This document shows, in pieces, positions 11,276 to 23,718 of a DNA stretch of 64,000 nucleotides (the stretch's first letter is position 1; each line of letters opens with the position of its first letter). The position numbers and the translations under genes were made by a program. A model generated the notes under the pieces. The model did not search any database. It saw only the letters and a program-made list of their open reading frames with translations, and was not told the origin of the DNA. The stretch lies in the NCBI GenBank assembly GCA_942159475.1, contig OW804100.1, forward strand, positions 12,708,646-12,772,645, given 5' to 3'. Origin of the DNA: Sthenelais limicola (taxonomy: Eukaryota; Annelida; Polychaeta; Phyllodocida; Sigalionidae).

Positions 11276-11642
11276 GGCCAAAAAAAAAATAGGTGTGTTT
11301 CCGATTTATCTGGCTGAAAACTAGGTAGGGGGGGGTGGTAACTTTTTTTTTTTTGTTAATTTTTTTTGTTTGGAAACCACCTCCCAGGAACTGAAAAAAA
11401 TGTCTTTTTCATAACAATAGTTGTTTTGAACATGGAAAATGTGCTTTTTGACAGTTTTGGGTTAGGAAAACCCGTTTTCCTGCTTTTATAAGCTTTTTTT
11501 GTCAAAAAATCAAAAAAAAGTAAGATATGATGGGGAAAAAATCAGGTATGGTGAAAAAACTTTTAGGTAGGGTAAGGTTTTTCTAGGTAGGGGGGGGGGG
11601 GGGGGGGGGTAAATCGGAAACACACCTATTTTTTTTTTGGCC
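11276..11642. mobile_element. MITE, 367 bp, 33-bp perfect terminal inverted repeats
   Basis: The ends are exact inverted copies over 33 bp: ggcc, ten A, then taggtgtgtttccgattta on the left, and the complement on the right. The element is flanked on both sides by TGA (11273-11275 and 11643-11645), consistent with a 3-bp target duplication. Without it the flank reads cactgagcat, exactly as in intact copies of the surrounding satellite, so the insertion is clear. The interior has T runs and a G run of about 20 (from 11589) and no coding capacity, so it needs a transposase from elsewhere. The family is not assigned. Confidence 0.85.
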
Positions 11643-12863
11643 TGAGCATAACGTTTAGCATGATATTTTCTCTGGGTTGCTTGGTTAGGTGAGAGGGTGA
11701 ACCACTGCAACTTGAGCCTGCATACACGGGCTGATGCAATGCCAAATTCCTGATCACTGGACCGGTGTGCTGAGGAAATAACTGGCTTCAGTGGCCATCT
11801 CCACCTTACACACACCTGCAGGGCAAGGGAGCAGGCACTGCACAACTTCTACTGCCTTCTACCATATCACCTACTTTTCCTATTTCATCCACACATACTT
11901 CCTATTCCATCTACTCGTTTTGTACTACTCCTCCTATTACATCCACTTCTACTTTTATTACTTATCATTCTACACCTACTCCTACTTCTGTCTCCCTCTA
12001 CTCCTACTACATCCATGCCTACAGCTCCTACTTCTCCTACTGCATCAAAGTAACTAAGTACTGATTTACTACTGTCTGCCTACTATCCCTACTTCTACTA
12101 CCTTTTCCGGCTACTCCTACTTCAATGAACCATTCTTCTACAACTCATCCTACTACACATACCTTTGATTACCTTCTACTTTCACTACCCCTTCTACTAC
12201 ATTCCCTTCCTTCTTACTACATTCTCCTACTTTTCATTCCTCTACAAGTTAACTACTCCTACTACACATACTTCCACTACCCTTATCCTACTACTCCTGC
12301 TACTAATATGTATATCAACTACTAGTTCTTCCTCTACTGCTTTTACTACTTTTCATCCTTCAACCTTTGCTCCTACTACCCTAGAGCTACTACTTTTCGT
12401 ACTATGTCAAGTACACTTCCTTCCTTCTACTACTTTTCATACTGGAGTAAGTACTTGGTTTTTCTACTGTAGTAGAAAAAGTAGTAGAAACATTATTAGT
12501 GGCAGTGGGAGAAGGTAGTAAAAGTAGTCGCAGAAGTACAGTGTACAAGTGTGCTGAGGAAATAACTGGCTCCAGCAGCCACCTCTTCCTTACACACCTG
12601 CAGGGCAAGAGAGCAGGCACTGAGCATAGAAGTAAGGTAGCATGACACTTTGGCATAATTATGAGCCTTTTATTCTGGGTTGTCTGGTCACATGTAGGGT
12701 TCTCCCATTGAAGCACCAATGCCCCCAGTGCTCTCCACTAGCAGTTGCCTGGTCAGTTGAGAGGTTTCCCTGTGAAGCAGGCCCACCAGTTGGAATGACC
12801 AAATCAAATGAAGGCATGGGTAGTCCTGAAGTGACTTTTGGGTGCCAGTAAAAAAATACATGC

Positions 12864-12935
12864 TAGCAGAGCGTGGTTTCGATCCACGGACCTCTGGGTT
12901 ATGGGCCCAGCACGCTTCCACTGCGCCACTCTGCT
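12864..12935 (-). tRNA. tRNA-iMet (CAU), initiator
   Basis: A 72-nt intact cloverleaf. The acceptor AGCAGAG pairs with CTCTGCT, so the first pair is A1:U72. The anticodon arm is CTGGG-CCCATAA-CCCAG, with the three G:C pairs of initiators. The T loop is ATCGAAA instead of TTC. These are hallmarks of eukaryotic initiator tRNA. There is no intron and no encoded CCA. A T7 pol III terminator lies about 10 nt downstream (plus-strand A7 near 12850-12856). This is the only intact copy in the older monomers. Confidence 0.93.
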
Positions 12936-13637
12936 CTCTTCCTAACCTGGTAGTAGAGACTGCCACTCCTACTTCCGTCTTCTACTCCTACTACATCCAT
13001 GCCTACAACTCCTACTTCTCCTACTGCATCAAAGTAACTAAGTACTGGTTCTGCTACTTTCTGCCTACTCTCCCTACTTCTACTACCTTTTCCTGCTACT
13101 CCTACTTCAACCAACCATTCTTCTACAACTCATCCTACTATGCATACTTTTGATTACCTTCTACTTTCACTACTGCTTCTACTACATTCCCTTCCTTCTT
13201 ACTACATTCTCCTACTTTTCATTCCTCTACAAGTTAACTTCTCCTGCTACACATACTTCCACTACCTTTCTCCTACTACTTGTGCTACTAATATGTATAT
13301 TAACTACTAGTTCTTCCTCTACTGCTTTTACTACTTTTCATCCTTCAACCTTTGCTCCTACTACCCTAGAGCTACTATTTTTTGTACTATGTCAAGTACA
13401 CATAGAAGTAACATAGCATGACACTTTGGCATATATGAGCCGTTTATTCTGGGTTGTCTGGTCACATGTAGGGTTCTCCCATTGAATCACCAACACCCCC
13501 AGTGCTCTCCACTAGCAGTTGCCTGGTCAGTGGAGAAGTTTCCCTGTGAAGCAGGCCCACCAGTTGGAATGACCAAATCAAATGAAGGCATGGGTAGTCC
13601 TGAAGTGACTGTTGGGTGCCAGTAAAAAAATACATGC

Positions 13638-13709
13638 TAGCAGAGCGTGGTTTCTATCCACGGACCTCTGGGTTATGGGCCCAGCACGCTTCCACTGCAC
13701 CACCATGCT
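13638..13709 (-). pseudogene. Degenerate tRNA-iMet copy
   Basis: Aligns over 72 nt with the neighbouring initiator tRNA. The 5' acceptor strand has changed (AGCATGG instead of AGCAGAG), breaking pairing with the unchanged 3' strand. The T loop is ATAGAAA, and one D-arm base is altered. The anticodon arm is intact. Likely inactive. Confidence 0.75.
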
Positions 13710-14983
13710 CTCTTCCTAACCTGGTAGGAGAGACTGCCACTTGAGCCTGCATACATGGGCTGATGCAATGACTAAAGCCAGATGGCCTTGAAGTGACTTG
13801 ACTGGTGTGCTGAGGAAATAACTGGGCCCAGTACCCACCTTTCCCTTACACACCTGCAGGGTAAACAAAGCAGGCACTGAACACTGAGGTACTGCCTTCT
13901 CCTACTATTCACGTCCTACTACCTTCTCCTACTACTCATAATTCTACTACTTCCACTCCACTTCTACTGCCTCCTACCATGTCTCCTACCTTTCCTATTA
14001 CATCCACACATACTTCCTATTCCATCTACTCACTTTGTACTACTCCTCCTATTACATCCACTTCTACTTTTTTTACTGATCATTCCACATCCACTCCTAC
14101 TTCCGTCTTCTACTACTCCTACTACATCCATGCCTACAACTCCTACTTGTCCTACTGCATCAAAGTTACTAAGCACTAATTCTGCTACTTTCTCCCTACT
14201 ATCTCTACTTCTACCACCTTCTATTCCTACTCCTACTTCAACCAAACATTCTTCTACAACTCATCCTACTACGCATACTTTTAATTATCTTCTACTTTCA
14301 CTACCCCTTCTACTACATTCCCTTCCTTCTTACTACATTCTCCTACTTTTCATTCCTCTACAAGTTAACTTCTCCTACTACACATACTTCCACTATCTTT
14401 CTCCTACTACTCCTACTACTAATATGTATATCAACTACTAGTTCTTCCTCTACTACTTTTACTACTTTTCATCCTTCAACCTTTGTTCCTACTACCCTAG
14501 AGATACTACTTTTCGTATTATGTTAAGTACACTTCCTTCCTTCTACTACATTTCATACTGGATGAAGTACTTAGTTTTTCTACTGTAGTAGGAAAAGTAG
14601 TAGAAACATGATTAGTGGCAGTGGGAGAAGGTAGTAAAAGTAGTAGGAGAAGTACAGTGTACAAGTGTGCTGAGGAAATAACAGGTTCCAGCAGCCACCT
14701 CTTCCTTACACACCTGCAGGGCAAGAGAGCAGGCACTGAGCATAGAAGAAAGGTAGCATGACACTTTGGCATATGAGCCTTTTATTCTGGGTTGTCTGGT
14801 CACATGTAGGGTTCTCCCATTGAAGCACCAATGTCCCCAGTGCTCTCCACTAGCAGTTGCCTGGTCAGTTGAGAGGTTTCCCTGTGAAGCAGGCCCACCA
14901 GTTGGAATGACCAAATCAAATGAAGGCATGGGTAGATGGGTAGTCCTGAAGTGACTTTTGGGTGCCAGTAAAAAAATGCATGC

Positions 14984-15055
14984 TAGCAAAGCGTGGTTTT
15001 GATCCACCGACCTCTGGGTTATGGGCCCAGCACGCTTCCACTGCACCACTCTGCT
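14984..15055 (-). pseudogene. Degenerate tRNA-iMet copy
   Basis: Same locus type with substitutions: acceptor 3' strand CTTTGCT (one G:U pair), a mismatch in the T stem, T loop ATCAAAA and a D-stem C-to-T. The anticodon CAU and a T7 terminator remain. Probably a pseudogene, but partial function cannot be excluded. Confidence 0.65.
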
Positions 15056-16905
15056 CTCTTCCTAACCTAGTAGGAGAGACTGCCACTTGAGCCTGCATAC
15101 ATGGGCTGATGCAATGACTAAAGCCAGATGGCCTTGACGTGACTTGACTGGTGTGCTGAGGAAATAACTGGGCCCAGTACCCACCTCTCCCTTACACACC
15201 TGCAGGGCAACAGAGCAGGCACTGAGCACTGAGCTACTGACTTCTCCTACTATTCACATCCTACTACGTTCTCCTACTACTCATAATTCTACTACTTCCA
15301 CTCCACTTCTACTGCTTCCTACCCTGTCTCCTACTTTTCCTATTACATCCACACATATTTCCTATTCCATCTACTCACTTTGTACTACTTCTCCTATTAC
15401 ATCCACTTCTACTTTTATTACCGATCATTCCTCATCCACTCCTACTTCCATATTCTCCTACTCCTACTACATCCATGCCTACAACTCCTACTTCTCCTAC
15501 TCCATCAAAGTAACTAAGTACTGATTCTGCTACTTTCTCCCTACTATCTCTACTTCTACCACCTTCTATTCCTACTTCAACCAACCATTCTTCTACAACT
15601 CATCCTACTACACATACTTTTGATTACCTTCTACTTTCACTACCCCTTCTACTACATTCCCTTCCTTCTTACTACATTCTCCTACTTTTCATTCCTCTAC
15701 AACTAAACTTCTCCTACTACACATACTTCCACTATCTTTCTCCTACTACTCCTGCTACTAATATGTATATCAACTACTAGTTCTTTCTCTAATGCTTTTA
15801 CTACTTTTCATTTTTCAACCTTTGCTCCTACTACCCTAGAGCTACTACTTTTCGTACTATGCCCAAGTACACTTCCTTCCTTCTACTACTTTTCATACTG
15901 GATGAAGTACTTAGTTTTTCTACTGTAGTAGGAAAAGTAGTAGAAACATGATTAGTGGTGGTGGGAGAAGGTAGTAAAAGTAGTAGGAGAAGTACAGTGT
16001 ACAAGTGTGCTGAGGAAATAACAGGTTCCAGCAGCCACCTCTTCCTTACACACCTGCAGGGCAAGAGAGCAGGCACTGAGCATAGAAGTAAGGTAGCATG
16101 ACACTTTGGCATATGAGCCTTTTATTCTGGGTTGTCTGGTCACATGTAGGGTTCTCCCATTGAAGCACCAACGTCCCAGTGCTCTCCACTAGCAGTTGCC
16201 TGGGGGTCAGTTGAGAGGTTTCCCTGTGAAGCAGGCCCACCAGTTGGAATGACCGAATCAAATGAAGGCATGGATAGTCCTGAAGTGGACTTTGGCCTTG
16301 ACATGACTTGACTGGTGTGCTGAGGAAATAACTGGGCCCAGTACCCACCTCTCCCTTACACACCTGCAGGGCAACAGAGCAGGCACTGAGCACTGAGGTA
16401 CTTAGCCTTCTCCTACTATTCACCTCCTACTACGTTCTCCTACTACTCATAATTCTACTACTTCCACTCCACTTCTACTGCTTCTTACCCTGTCTCCTAC
16501 TTTTCCTATTACATCCACACATATTTCCTATTCCATCTACTCACTTTGTACTACTTCTCCTATTACATCCACTTCTACTTTTATTACCGATCATTCCTCA
16601 TCCACTCCTACTTCCATATTCTCCTACTCCTACTACATCCATGCCTACAACTACTACTTCTCCTACTCCATCAAAGTAACTAAGTACTGATTCTGCTACT
16701 TTCTCCCTACTATCTCTACTTCTACCACCTTCTATTCCTACTTCAACCAACCATTCTTCTACAACTCATCCTACTACACATACTTTTGATTACCTTCTAC
16801 TTTCACTATACCTCAGTCTGTCTTCATAGACCCCTCTAATCACTCTTGCTCTGCACAATTTTCCATGCACATAATCTCTTCTTCCTGTCCCCTTCCCTAG
16901 CCCTT

Positions 16906-17080
16906 GAGTTCTTACATGCTACCGTATATATTGCAATAAATTCCTGGGTACTGGTGCTTTATGGAAATTAGTCATAGTTCTAGTTTACCATCGTAATTCT
17001 AATAAGTAATAATTAATGATAATTATGATCATAAAGTGGTTACCCATTGTTACGTCATCATTACGTAACATGATGTAACA
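16906..17080 (-). mobile_element. LTR-like fragment inserted in the first 1,465-bp monomer
   Basis: About 175 bp interrupting a sequence that is continuous (ccctttctatcctccc) in the other monomers. Its end on the minus strand, TGTTACATCATGTTACGTAA, matches the 5' end of the LTR at 44898-45258 (TGTTATATCATATTACGTAA), including the shared gacgtaat block. The other end does not show a clear CA terminus and there is no target duplication, so it is a truncated relative of that LTR. Confidence 0.55.
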
Positions 17081-17786
17081 CTATCCTCCCTCCCCTTAGT
17101 AACTTTTCCTATCCCATCAACCTCCTCCTTCCTAACCCCTGGCTGAATTCCTCACTCCCTTGTTCTCTCTGTTCTCTTCCTCTCCCTTTAAAGGTCCTTG
17201 ACATGGAAAATCCCGATAGACATGGAAGAGGAAGACTATCCAGTGAACCACAGAGTTCCTTCTCCCTGTTAAGTCCATCTCTGTCTGTGTGTCATCCTCT
17301 ACTCTAAACATGTATCACAAACTATCTCCCTGTAATTCTGCAAAATCCATCCCTAGTCTCTGTTTCTGTTCCTCTGTCTCTCTTCTGAATCCACCTTTCC
17401 TTTCTCCTCTTTCTTCTCTTTCTATCTCTATGTCTCCCCATAACCCACCCTTCTTCTCCACCTCTGAAAGCCCATGTGGTGAGGCACTTGAATTGTGGTG
17501 GAGTCTGGTGGGAAATGCAGCAATTAACAGTGCCAGCTCTATAGTTCTTCCATGAATCATCAGGTGTCAGGTGTGAGCCATTGGCTAGTATACTATGCCT
17601 CCTATATTCTCTGCATATTCAAGAAAGAGTCTGAAGCTTATCTTTCCTCTGTCTCCTCTCCCTCCCAATCAATAGTGCACTTTTGTCAGTCAGTCAGAAG
17701 CAGGCCCACCAGTTGGAATGACCAAATCAAATGAAGGCATGGGTAGTCCTGAAGTGACTTTTGGGTGCCAGTAAAACAATACATGC

Positions 17787-17858
17787 TAGCAGAGCGTGGT
17801 TTCGATCCACGGACCTCTGGGTTATGGGCCCAGCACGCTTCCACTGCGCCACTCTGCT
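17787..17858 (-). tRNA. tRNA-iMet (CAU), monomer 1
   Basis: Intact 72-nt initiator identical to the copy at 12864-12935. The downstream T run is interrupted in this copy (plus strand gtaaaacaat instead of gtaaaaaaat), leaving a T4 terminator instead of T7. Confidence 0.93.
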
Positions 17859-19251
17859 CTCTTCCTAACCTGATAGGAGAGACTACCACTTGAGCCTGCA
17901 TACATGGGCTGATGCAATGACTAAAGCCAGATGGCCTTGAGGTAACTTGACTGGTGTGCTGAGGAAATAACTGGGCCCAGTACCCACCTCTCCCTTACAC
18001 ACCTGCAGGGCAACAGAGCAGGCACTGAGCACTGAGGTACTTAGCCTTCTCCTACTATTCACCTCCTACTACGTTCTCCTACTACTCATAATTCTACTAC
18101 TTCCACTCCACTTCTACTGCTTCTTACCCTGTCTCCTACTTTTCCTATTACATCCACACATATTTCCTATTCCATCTACTCACTTTGTACTACTTCTCCT
18201 ATTACATCCACTTCTACTTTTATTACCGATCATTCCTCATCCACTCCTACTTCCATATTCTCCTACTCCTACTACATCCATGCCTACAACTACTACTTCT
18301 CCTACTCCATCAAAGTAACTAAGTACTGATTCTGCTACTTTCTCCCTACTATCTCTACTTCTACCACCTTCTATTCCTACTTCAACCAACCATTCTTCTA
18401 CAACTCATCCTACTACACATACTTTTGATTACCTTCTACTTTCACTATACCTCAGTCTGTCTTCATAGACCCCTCTAATCACTCTTGCTCTGCACAATTT
18501 TCCATGCACATAATCTCTTCTTCCTGTCCCCTTCCCTAGCCCTTTCTATCCTCCCTCCCCTTAGTAACTTTTCCTATCCCATCAACCTCCTCCTTCCTAA
18601 CCCCTGGCAGAATTCCTCACTCCCTTGTTCTCTCTGTTCTCTTCCTCTCCCTTTAAAGGTCTTTGACATGGAAAATCCCGATAGACATGGAAGAGGAAGA
18701 CTATCCAGTGAACCACAGAATTCCTTCTCCCTATTAAGTCCATCTCTGTCTGTGTGTCATCCTCTACTCTAAACATGTATCACAAACTATCTCCCTGTAA
18801 TTCTCCAAAATCCATCCCTAGTCTCTGTTTCTGTTCCTCTGTCTCTCTTCTGAATCCACCTTTCCTTTCTCCTCTTTCTTCTCTTTCTATCTCTATGTCT
18901 CCCCATAACCCACCCTTCTTCTCCACCTCTGAAAGCCCATGTGGTGAGGCACTTGAATTGTGGTGGAGTCTGGTGGGAAATGCAGCAATTAACAGTGCCA
19001 GCTCTATAGTTCTTCCATGAATCATCAGGTGTCAGGTGTGAGCCATTGGCTAGTATACTATGCCTCCTATATTCTCTGCATATTCAAGAAAGAGTCTGAA
19101 GCTTATCTTTCCTCTGTCTCCTCTCCCTCCCAATCAATAGTGCACTTTTGTCAGTCAGTCAGAAGCAGGCCCACCAGTTGGAATGACCAAATCAAATGAA
19201 GGCATGGGTAGTCCTGAAGTGACTTTTGGGTGCCAGTAAAAAAATACATGC

Positions 19252-19323
19252 TAGCAGAGCGTGGTTTCGATCCACGGACCTCTGGGTTATGGGCCCAGCA
19301 CGCTTCCACTGCGCCACTCTGCT
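19252..19323 (-). tRNA. tRNA-iMet (CAU), monomer 2
   Basis: Identical intact initiator with a T7 terminator. It belongs to the variant class marked by gcaataactaaag upstream of the gene, shared with monomer 5. Confidence 0.94.
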
Positions 19324-20716
19324 CTCTTCCTAACCTGATAGGAGAGACTACCACTTGAGCCTGCATACATGGGCTGATGCAATAACTAAAGCCAGATGGC
19401 CTTGAGGTAACTTGACTGGTGTGCTGAGGAAATAACTGGGCCCAGTACCCACCTCTCCCTTACACACCTGCAGGGCAACAGAGCAGGCACTGAGCACTGA
19501 GGTACTTAGCCTTCTCCTACTATTCACCTCCTACTACATTCTCCTACTACTCATAATTCTACTACTTCCACTCCACTTCTACTGCTTCTTACCCTGTCTC
19601 CTACTTTTCCTATTACATCCACACATATTTCCTATTCCATCTACTCACTTTGTACTACTTCTCCTATTACATCCACTTCTACTTTTATTACCGATCATTC
19701 CTCATCCACTCCAACTTCCATATTCTCCTACTCCTACTACATCCATGCCTACAACTACTACTTCTCCTACTCCATCAAAGTAACTAAGTACTGATTCTGC
19801 TACTTTCTCCCTACTATCTCTACTTCTACCACCTTCTATTCCTACTTCAACCAACCATTCTTCTACAACTCATCCTACTACACATACTTTTGATTACCTT
19901 CTACTTTCACTATACCTCAGTCTGTCTTCATAGACCCCTCTAATCACTCTTGCTCTGCACAATTTTCCATGCACATAATCTCTTCTTCCTGTCCCCTTCC
20001 CTAGCCCTTTCTATCCTCCCTCCCCTTAGTAACTTTTCCTATCCCATCAACCTCCTCCTTCCTAACCCCTGGCAGAATTCCTCACTCCCTTGTTCTCTCT
20101 GTTCTCTTCCTCTCCCTTTAAAGGTCTTTGACATGGAAAATCTCGATAGACATGGAAGAGGAAGACTATCCAGTGAACCACAGAATTCCTTCTCCCTATT
20201 AAGTCCATCTCTGTCTGTGTGTCATCCTCTACTCTAAACATGTATCACAAACTATCTCCCTGTAATTCTCCAAAATCCATCCCTAGTCTCTGTTTCTGTT
20301 GCTCTGTCTCTCTTCTGAATCCACCTTTCCTTTCTCCTCTTTCTTCTCTTTCTATCTCTATGTCTCCCCATAACCCACCCTTCTTCTCCACCTCTGAAAG
20401 CCCATGTGGTGAGGCACTTGAATTGTGGTGGAGTCTGGTGGGAAATGCAGCAATTAACAGTGCCAGCTCTATAGTTCTTCCATGAATCATCAGGTGTCAG
20501 GTGTGAGCCATTGGCTAGTATACTATGCCTCTTATATTCTCTGCATATTCAAGAAAGAGTCTGAAGCTTATCTTTCCTCTGTCTCCTCTCCCTCCCAATC
20601 AATAGTGCACTTTTGTCAGTCAGTCAGAAGCAGGCCCACCAGTTGGAATGACCAAATCAAATGAAGGCATGGGTAGTCCTGAAGTGACTTTTGGGTGCCA
20701 GTAAAAAAATACATGC

Positions 20717-20788
20717 TAGCAGAGCGTGGTTTCGATCCACGGACCTCTGGGTTATGGGCCCAGCACGCTTCCACTGCGCCACTCTGCT
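20717..20788 (-). tRNA. tRNA-iMet (CAU), monomer 3
   Basis: Identical intact initiator, T7 terminator. The monomer carries the gttgctctg and gcctcttat variants. Confidence 0.94.
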
Positions 20789-22181
20789 CTCTTCCTAACC
20801 TGATAGGAGAGACTACCACTTGAGCCTGCATACATGGGCTGATGCAATGACTAAAGCCAGATGGCCTTGAGGTAACTTGACTGGTGTGCTGAGGAAATAA
20901 CTGGGCCCAGTACCCACCTCTCCCTTACACACCTGCAGGGCAACAGAGCAGGCACTGAGCACTGAGGTACTTAGCCTTCTCCTACTATTCACCTCCTACT
21001 ACTTTCTCCTACTACTCATAATTCTACTACTTCCACTCCACTTCTACTGCTTCTTACCCTGTCTCCTACTTTTCCTATTACATCCACACATATTTCCTAT
21101 TCCATCTACTCACTTTGTACTACTTCTCCTATTACATCCACTTCTACTTTTATTACCGATCATTCCTCATCCACTCCTACTTCCATATTCTCCTACTCCT
21201 ACTACATCCATGCCTACAACTACTACTTCTCCTACTCCATCAAAGTAACTAAGTACTGATTCTGCTACTTTCTCCCTACTATCTCTACTTCTACCACCTT
21301 CTATTCCTACTTCAACCAACCATTCTTCTACAACTCATCCTACTACACATACTTTTGATTACCTTCTACTTTCACTATACCTCAGTCTGTCTTCATAGAC
21401 CCCTCTAATCACTCTTGCTCTGCACAATTTTCCATGCACATAATCTCTTCTTCCTGTCCCCTTCCCTAGCCCTTTCTATCCTCCCTCCCCTTAGTAACTT
21501 TTCCTATCCCATCAACCTCCTCCTTCCTAACCCCTGGCAGAATTCCTCACTCCCTTGTTCTCTCTGTTCTCTTCCTCTCCCTTTAAAGGTCTTTGACATG
21601 GAAAATCCCGATAGACATGGAAGAGGAAGACTATCCAGTGAACCACAGAATTCCTTCTCCCTATTAAGTCCATCTCTGTCTGTGTGTCATCCTCTACTCT
21701 AAACATGTATCACAAACTATCTCCCTGTAATTCTCCAAAATCCATCCCTAGTCTCTGTTTCTGTTGCTCTGTCTCTCTTCTGAATCCACCTTTCCTTTCT
21801 CCTCTTTCTTCTCTTTCTATCTCTATGTCTCCCCATAACCCACCCTTCTTCTCCACCTCTGAAAGCCCATGTGGTGAGGCACTTGAATTGTGGTGGAGTC
21901 TGGTGGGAAATGCAGCAATTAACAGTGCCAGCTCTATAGTTCTTCCATGAATCATCAGGTGTCAGGTGTGAGCCATTGGCTAGTATACTATGCCTCTTAT
22001 ATTCTCTGCATATTCAAGAAAGAGTCTGAAGCTTATCTTTCCTCTGTCTCCTCTCCCTCCCAATCAATAGTGCACTTTTGTCAGTCAGTCAGAAGCAGGC
22101 CCACCAGTTGGAATGACCAAATCAAATGAAGGCATGGGTAGTCCTGAAGTGACTTTTGGGTGCCAGTAAAAAAATACATGC

Positions 22182-22253
22182 TAGCAGAGCGTGGTTTCGA
22201 TCCACGGACCTCTGGGTTATGGGCCCAGCACGCTTCCACTGCGCCACTCTGCT
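22182..22253 (-). tRNA. tRNA-iMet (CAU), monomer 4
   Basis: Identical intact initiator, T7 terminator. Third member of the first higher-order unit. Confidence 0.94.
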
Positions 22254-23646
22254 CTCTTCCTAACCTGATAGGAGAGACTACCACTTGAGCCTGCATACAT
22301 GGGCTGATGCAATGACTAAAGCCAGATGGCCTTGAGGTAACTTGACTGGTGTGCTGAGGAAATAACTGGGCCCAGTACCCACCTCTCCCTTACACACCTG
22401 CAGGGCAACAGAGCAGGCACTGAGCACTGAGGTACTTAGCCTTCTCCTACTATTCACCTCCTACTACTTTCTCCTACTACTCATAATTCTACTACTTCCA
22501 CTCCACTTCTACTGCTTCTTACCCTGTCTCCTACTTTTCCTATTACATCCACACATATTTCCTATTCCATCTACTCACTTTGTACTACTTCTCCTATTAC
22601 ATCCACTTCTACTTTTATTACCGATCATTCCTCATCCACTCCTACTTCCATATTCTCCTACTCCTACTACATCCATGCCTACAACTACTACTTCTCCTAC
22701 TCCATCAAAGTAACTAAGTACTGATTCTGCTACTTTCTCCCTACTATCTCTACTTCTACCACCTTCTATTCCTACTTCAACCAACCATTCTTCTACAACT
22801 CATCCTACTACACATACTTTTGATTACCTTCTACTTTCACTATACCTCAGTCTGTCTTCATAGACCCCTCTAATCACTCTTGCTCTGCACAATTTTCCAT
22901 GCACATAATCTCTTCTTCCTGTCCCCTTCCCTAGCCCTTTCTATCCTCCCTCCCCTTAGTAACTTTTCCTATCCCATCAACCTCCTCCTTCCTAACCCCT
23001 GGCAGAATTCCTCACTCCCTTGTTCTCTCTGTTCTCTTCCTCTCCCTTTAAAGGTCTTTGACATGGAAAATCCCGATAGACATGGAAGAGGAAGACTATC
23101 CAGTGAACCACAGAATTCCTTCTCCCTATTAAGTCCATCTCTGTCTGTGTGTCATCCTCTACTCTAAACATGTATCACAAACTATCTCCCTGTAATTCTC
23201 CAAAATCCATCCCTAGTCTCTGTTTCTGTTCCTCTGTCTCTCTTCTGAATCCACCTTTCCTTTCTCCTCTTTCTTCTCTTTCTATCTCTATGTCTCCCCA
23301 TAACCCACCCTTCTTCTCCACCTCTGAAAGCCCATGTGGTGAGGCACTTGAATTGTGGTGGAGTCTGGTGGGAAATGCAGCAATTAACAGTGCCAGCTCT
23401 ATAGTTCTTCCATGAATCATCAGGTGTCAGGTGTGAGCCATTGGCTAGTATACTATGCCTCCTATATTCTCTGCATATTCAAGAAAGAGTCTGAAGCTTA
23501 TCTTTCCTCTGTCTCCTCTCCCTCCCAATCAATAGTGCACTTTTGTCAGTCAGTCAGAAGCAGGCCCACCAGTTGGAATGACCAAATCAAATGAAGGCAT
23601 GGGTAGTCCTGAAGTGACTTTTGGGTGCCAGTAAAAAAATACATGC

Positions 23647-23718
23647 TAGCAGAGCGTGGTTTCGATCCACGGACCTCTGGGTTATGGGCCCAGCACGCTT
23701 CCACTGCGCCACTCTGCT
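23647..23718 (-). tRNA. tRNA-iMet (CAU), monomer 5
   Basis: Identical intact initiator, T7 terminator. The flanking variants repeat those of monomer 2, 4,395 bp upstream. Confidence 0.94.

Larger units (their letters stand above)
11646..16809. repeat. Older ~1.34-kb tRNA-iMet satellite monomers (diverged)
   Basis: Diverged tandem copies. The marker gagccttttattctggg recurs at about 12.66, 13.44, 14.77 and 16.12 kb, giving steps of about 1,340 bp for the last two intervals and a shortened first one. Each monomer has a tract of short CTAC/TTCTAC-like pyrimidine words, a tgaggaaataact...gcaggcactgag module, and (except the last) an initiator tRNA-Met or its relic on the minus strand. Short inverted copies of the pyrimidine words (for example ctactgtagtagaaaaagtag near 12464) could form hairpins. 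The open frames here follow base composition and are not genes. Confidence 0.8.

Noticed and set aside
11791..16423. Long Tyr/Ser/Thr-rich frames in the older satellite
   Set aside because: Translation of CTAC/TTC-type words gives such peptides in any frame; no domain or start context supports a gene.
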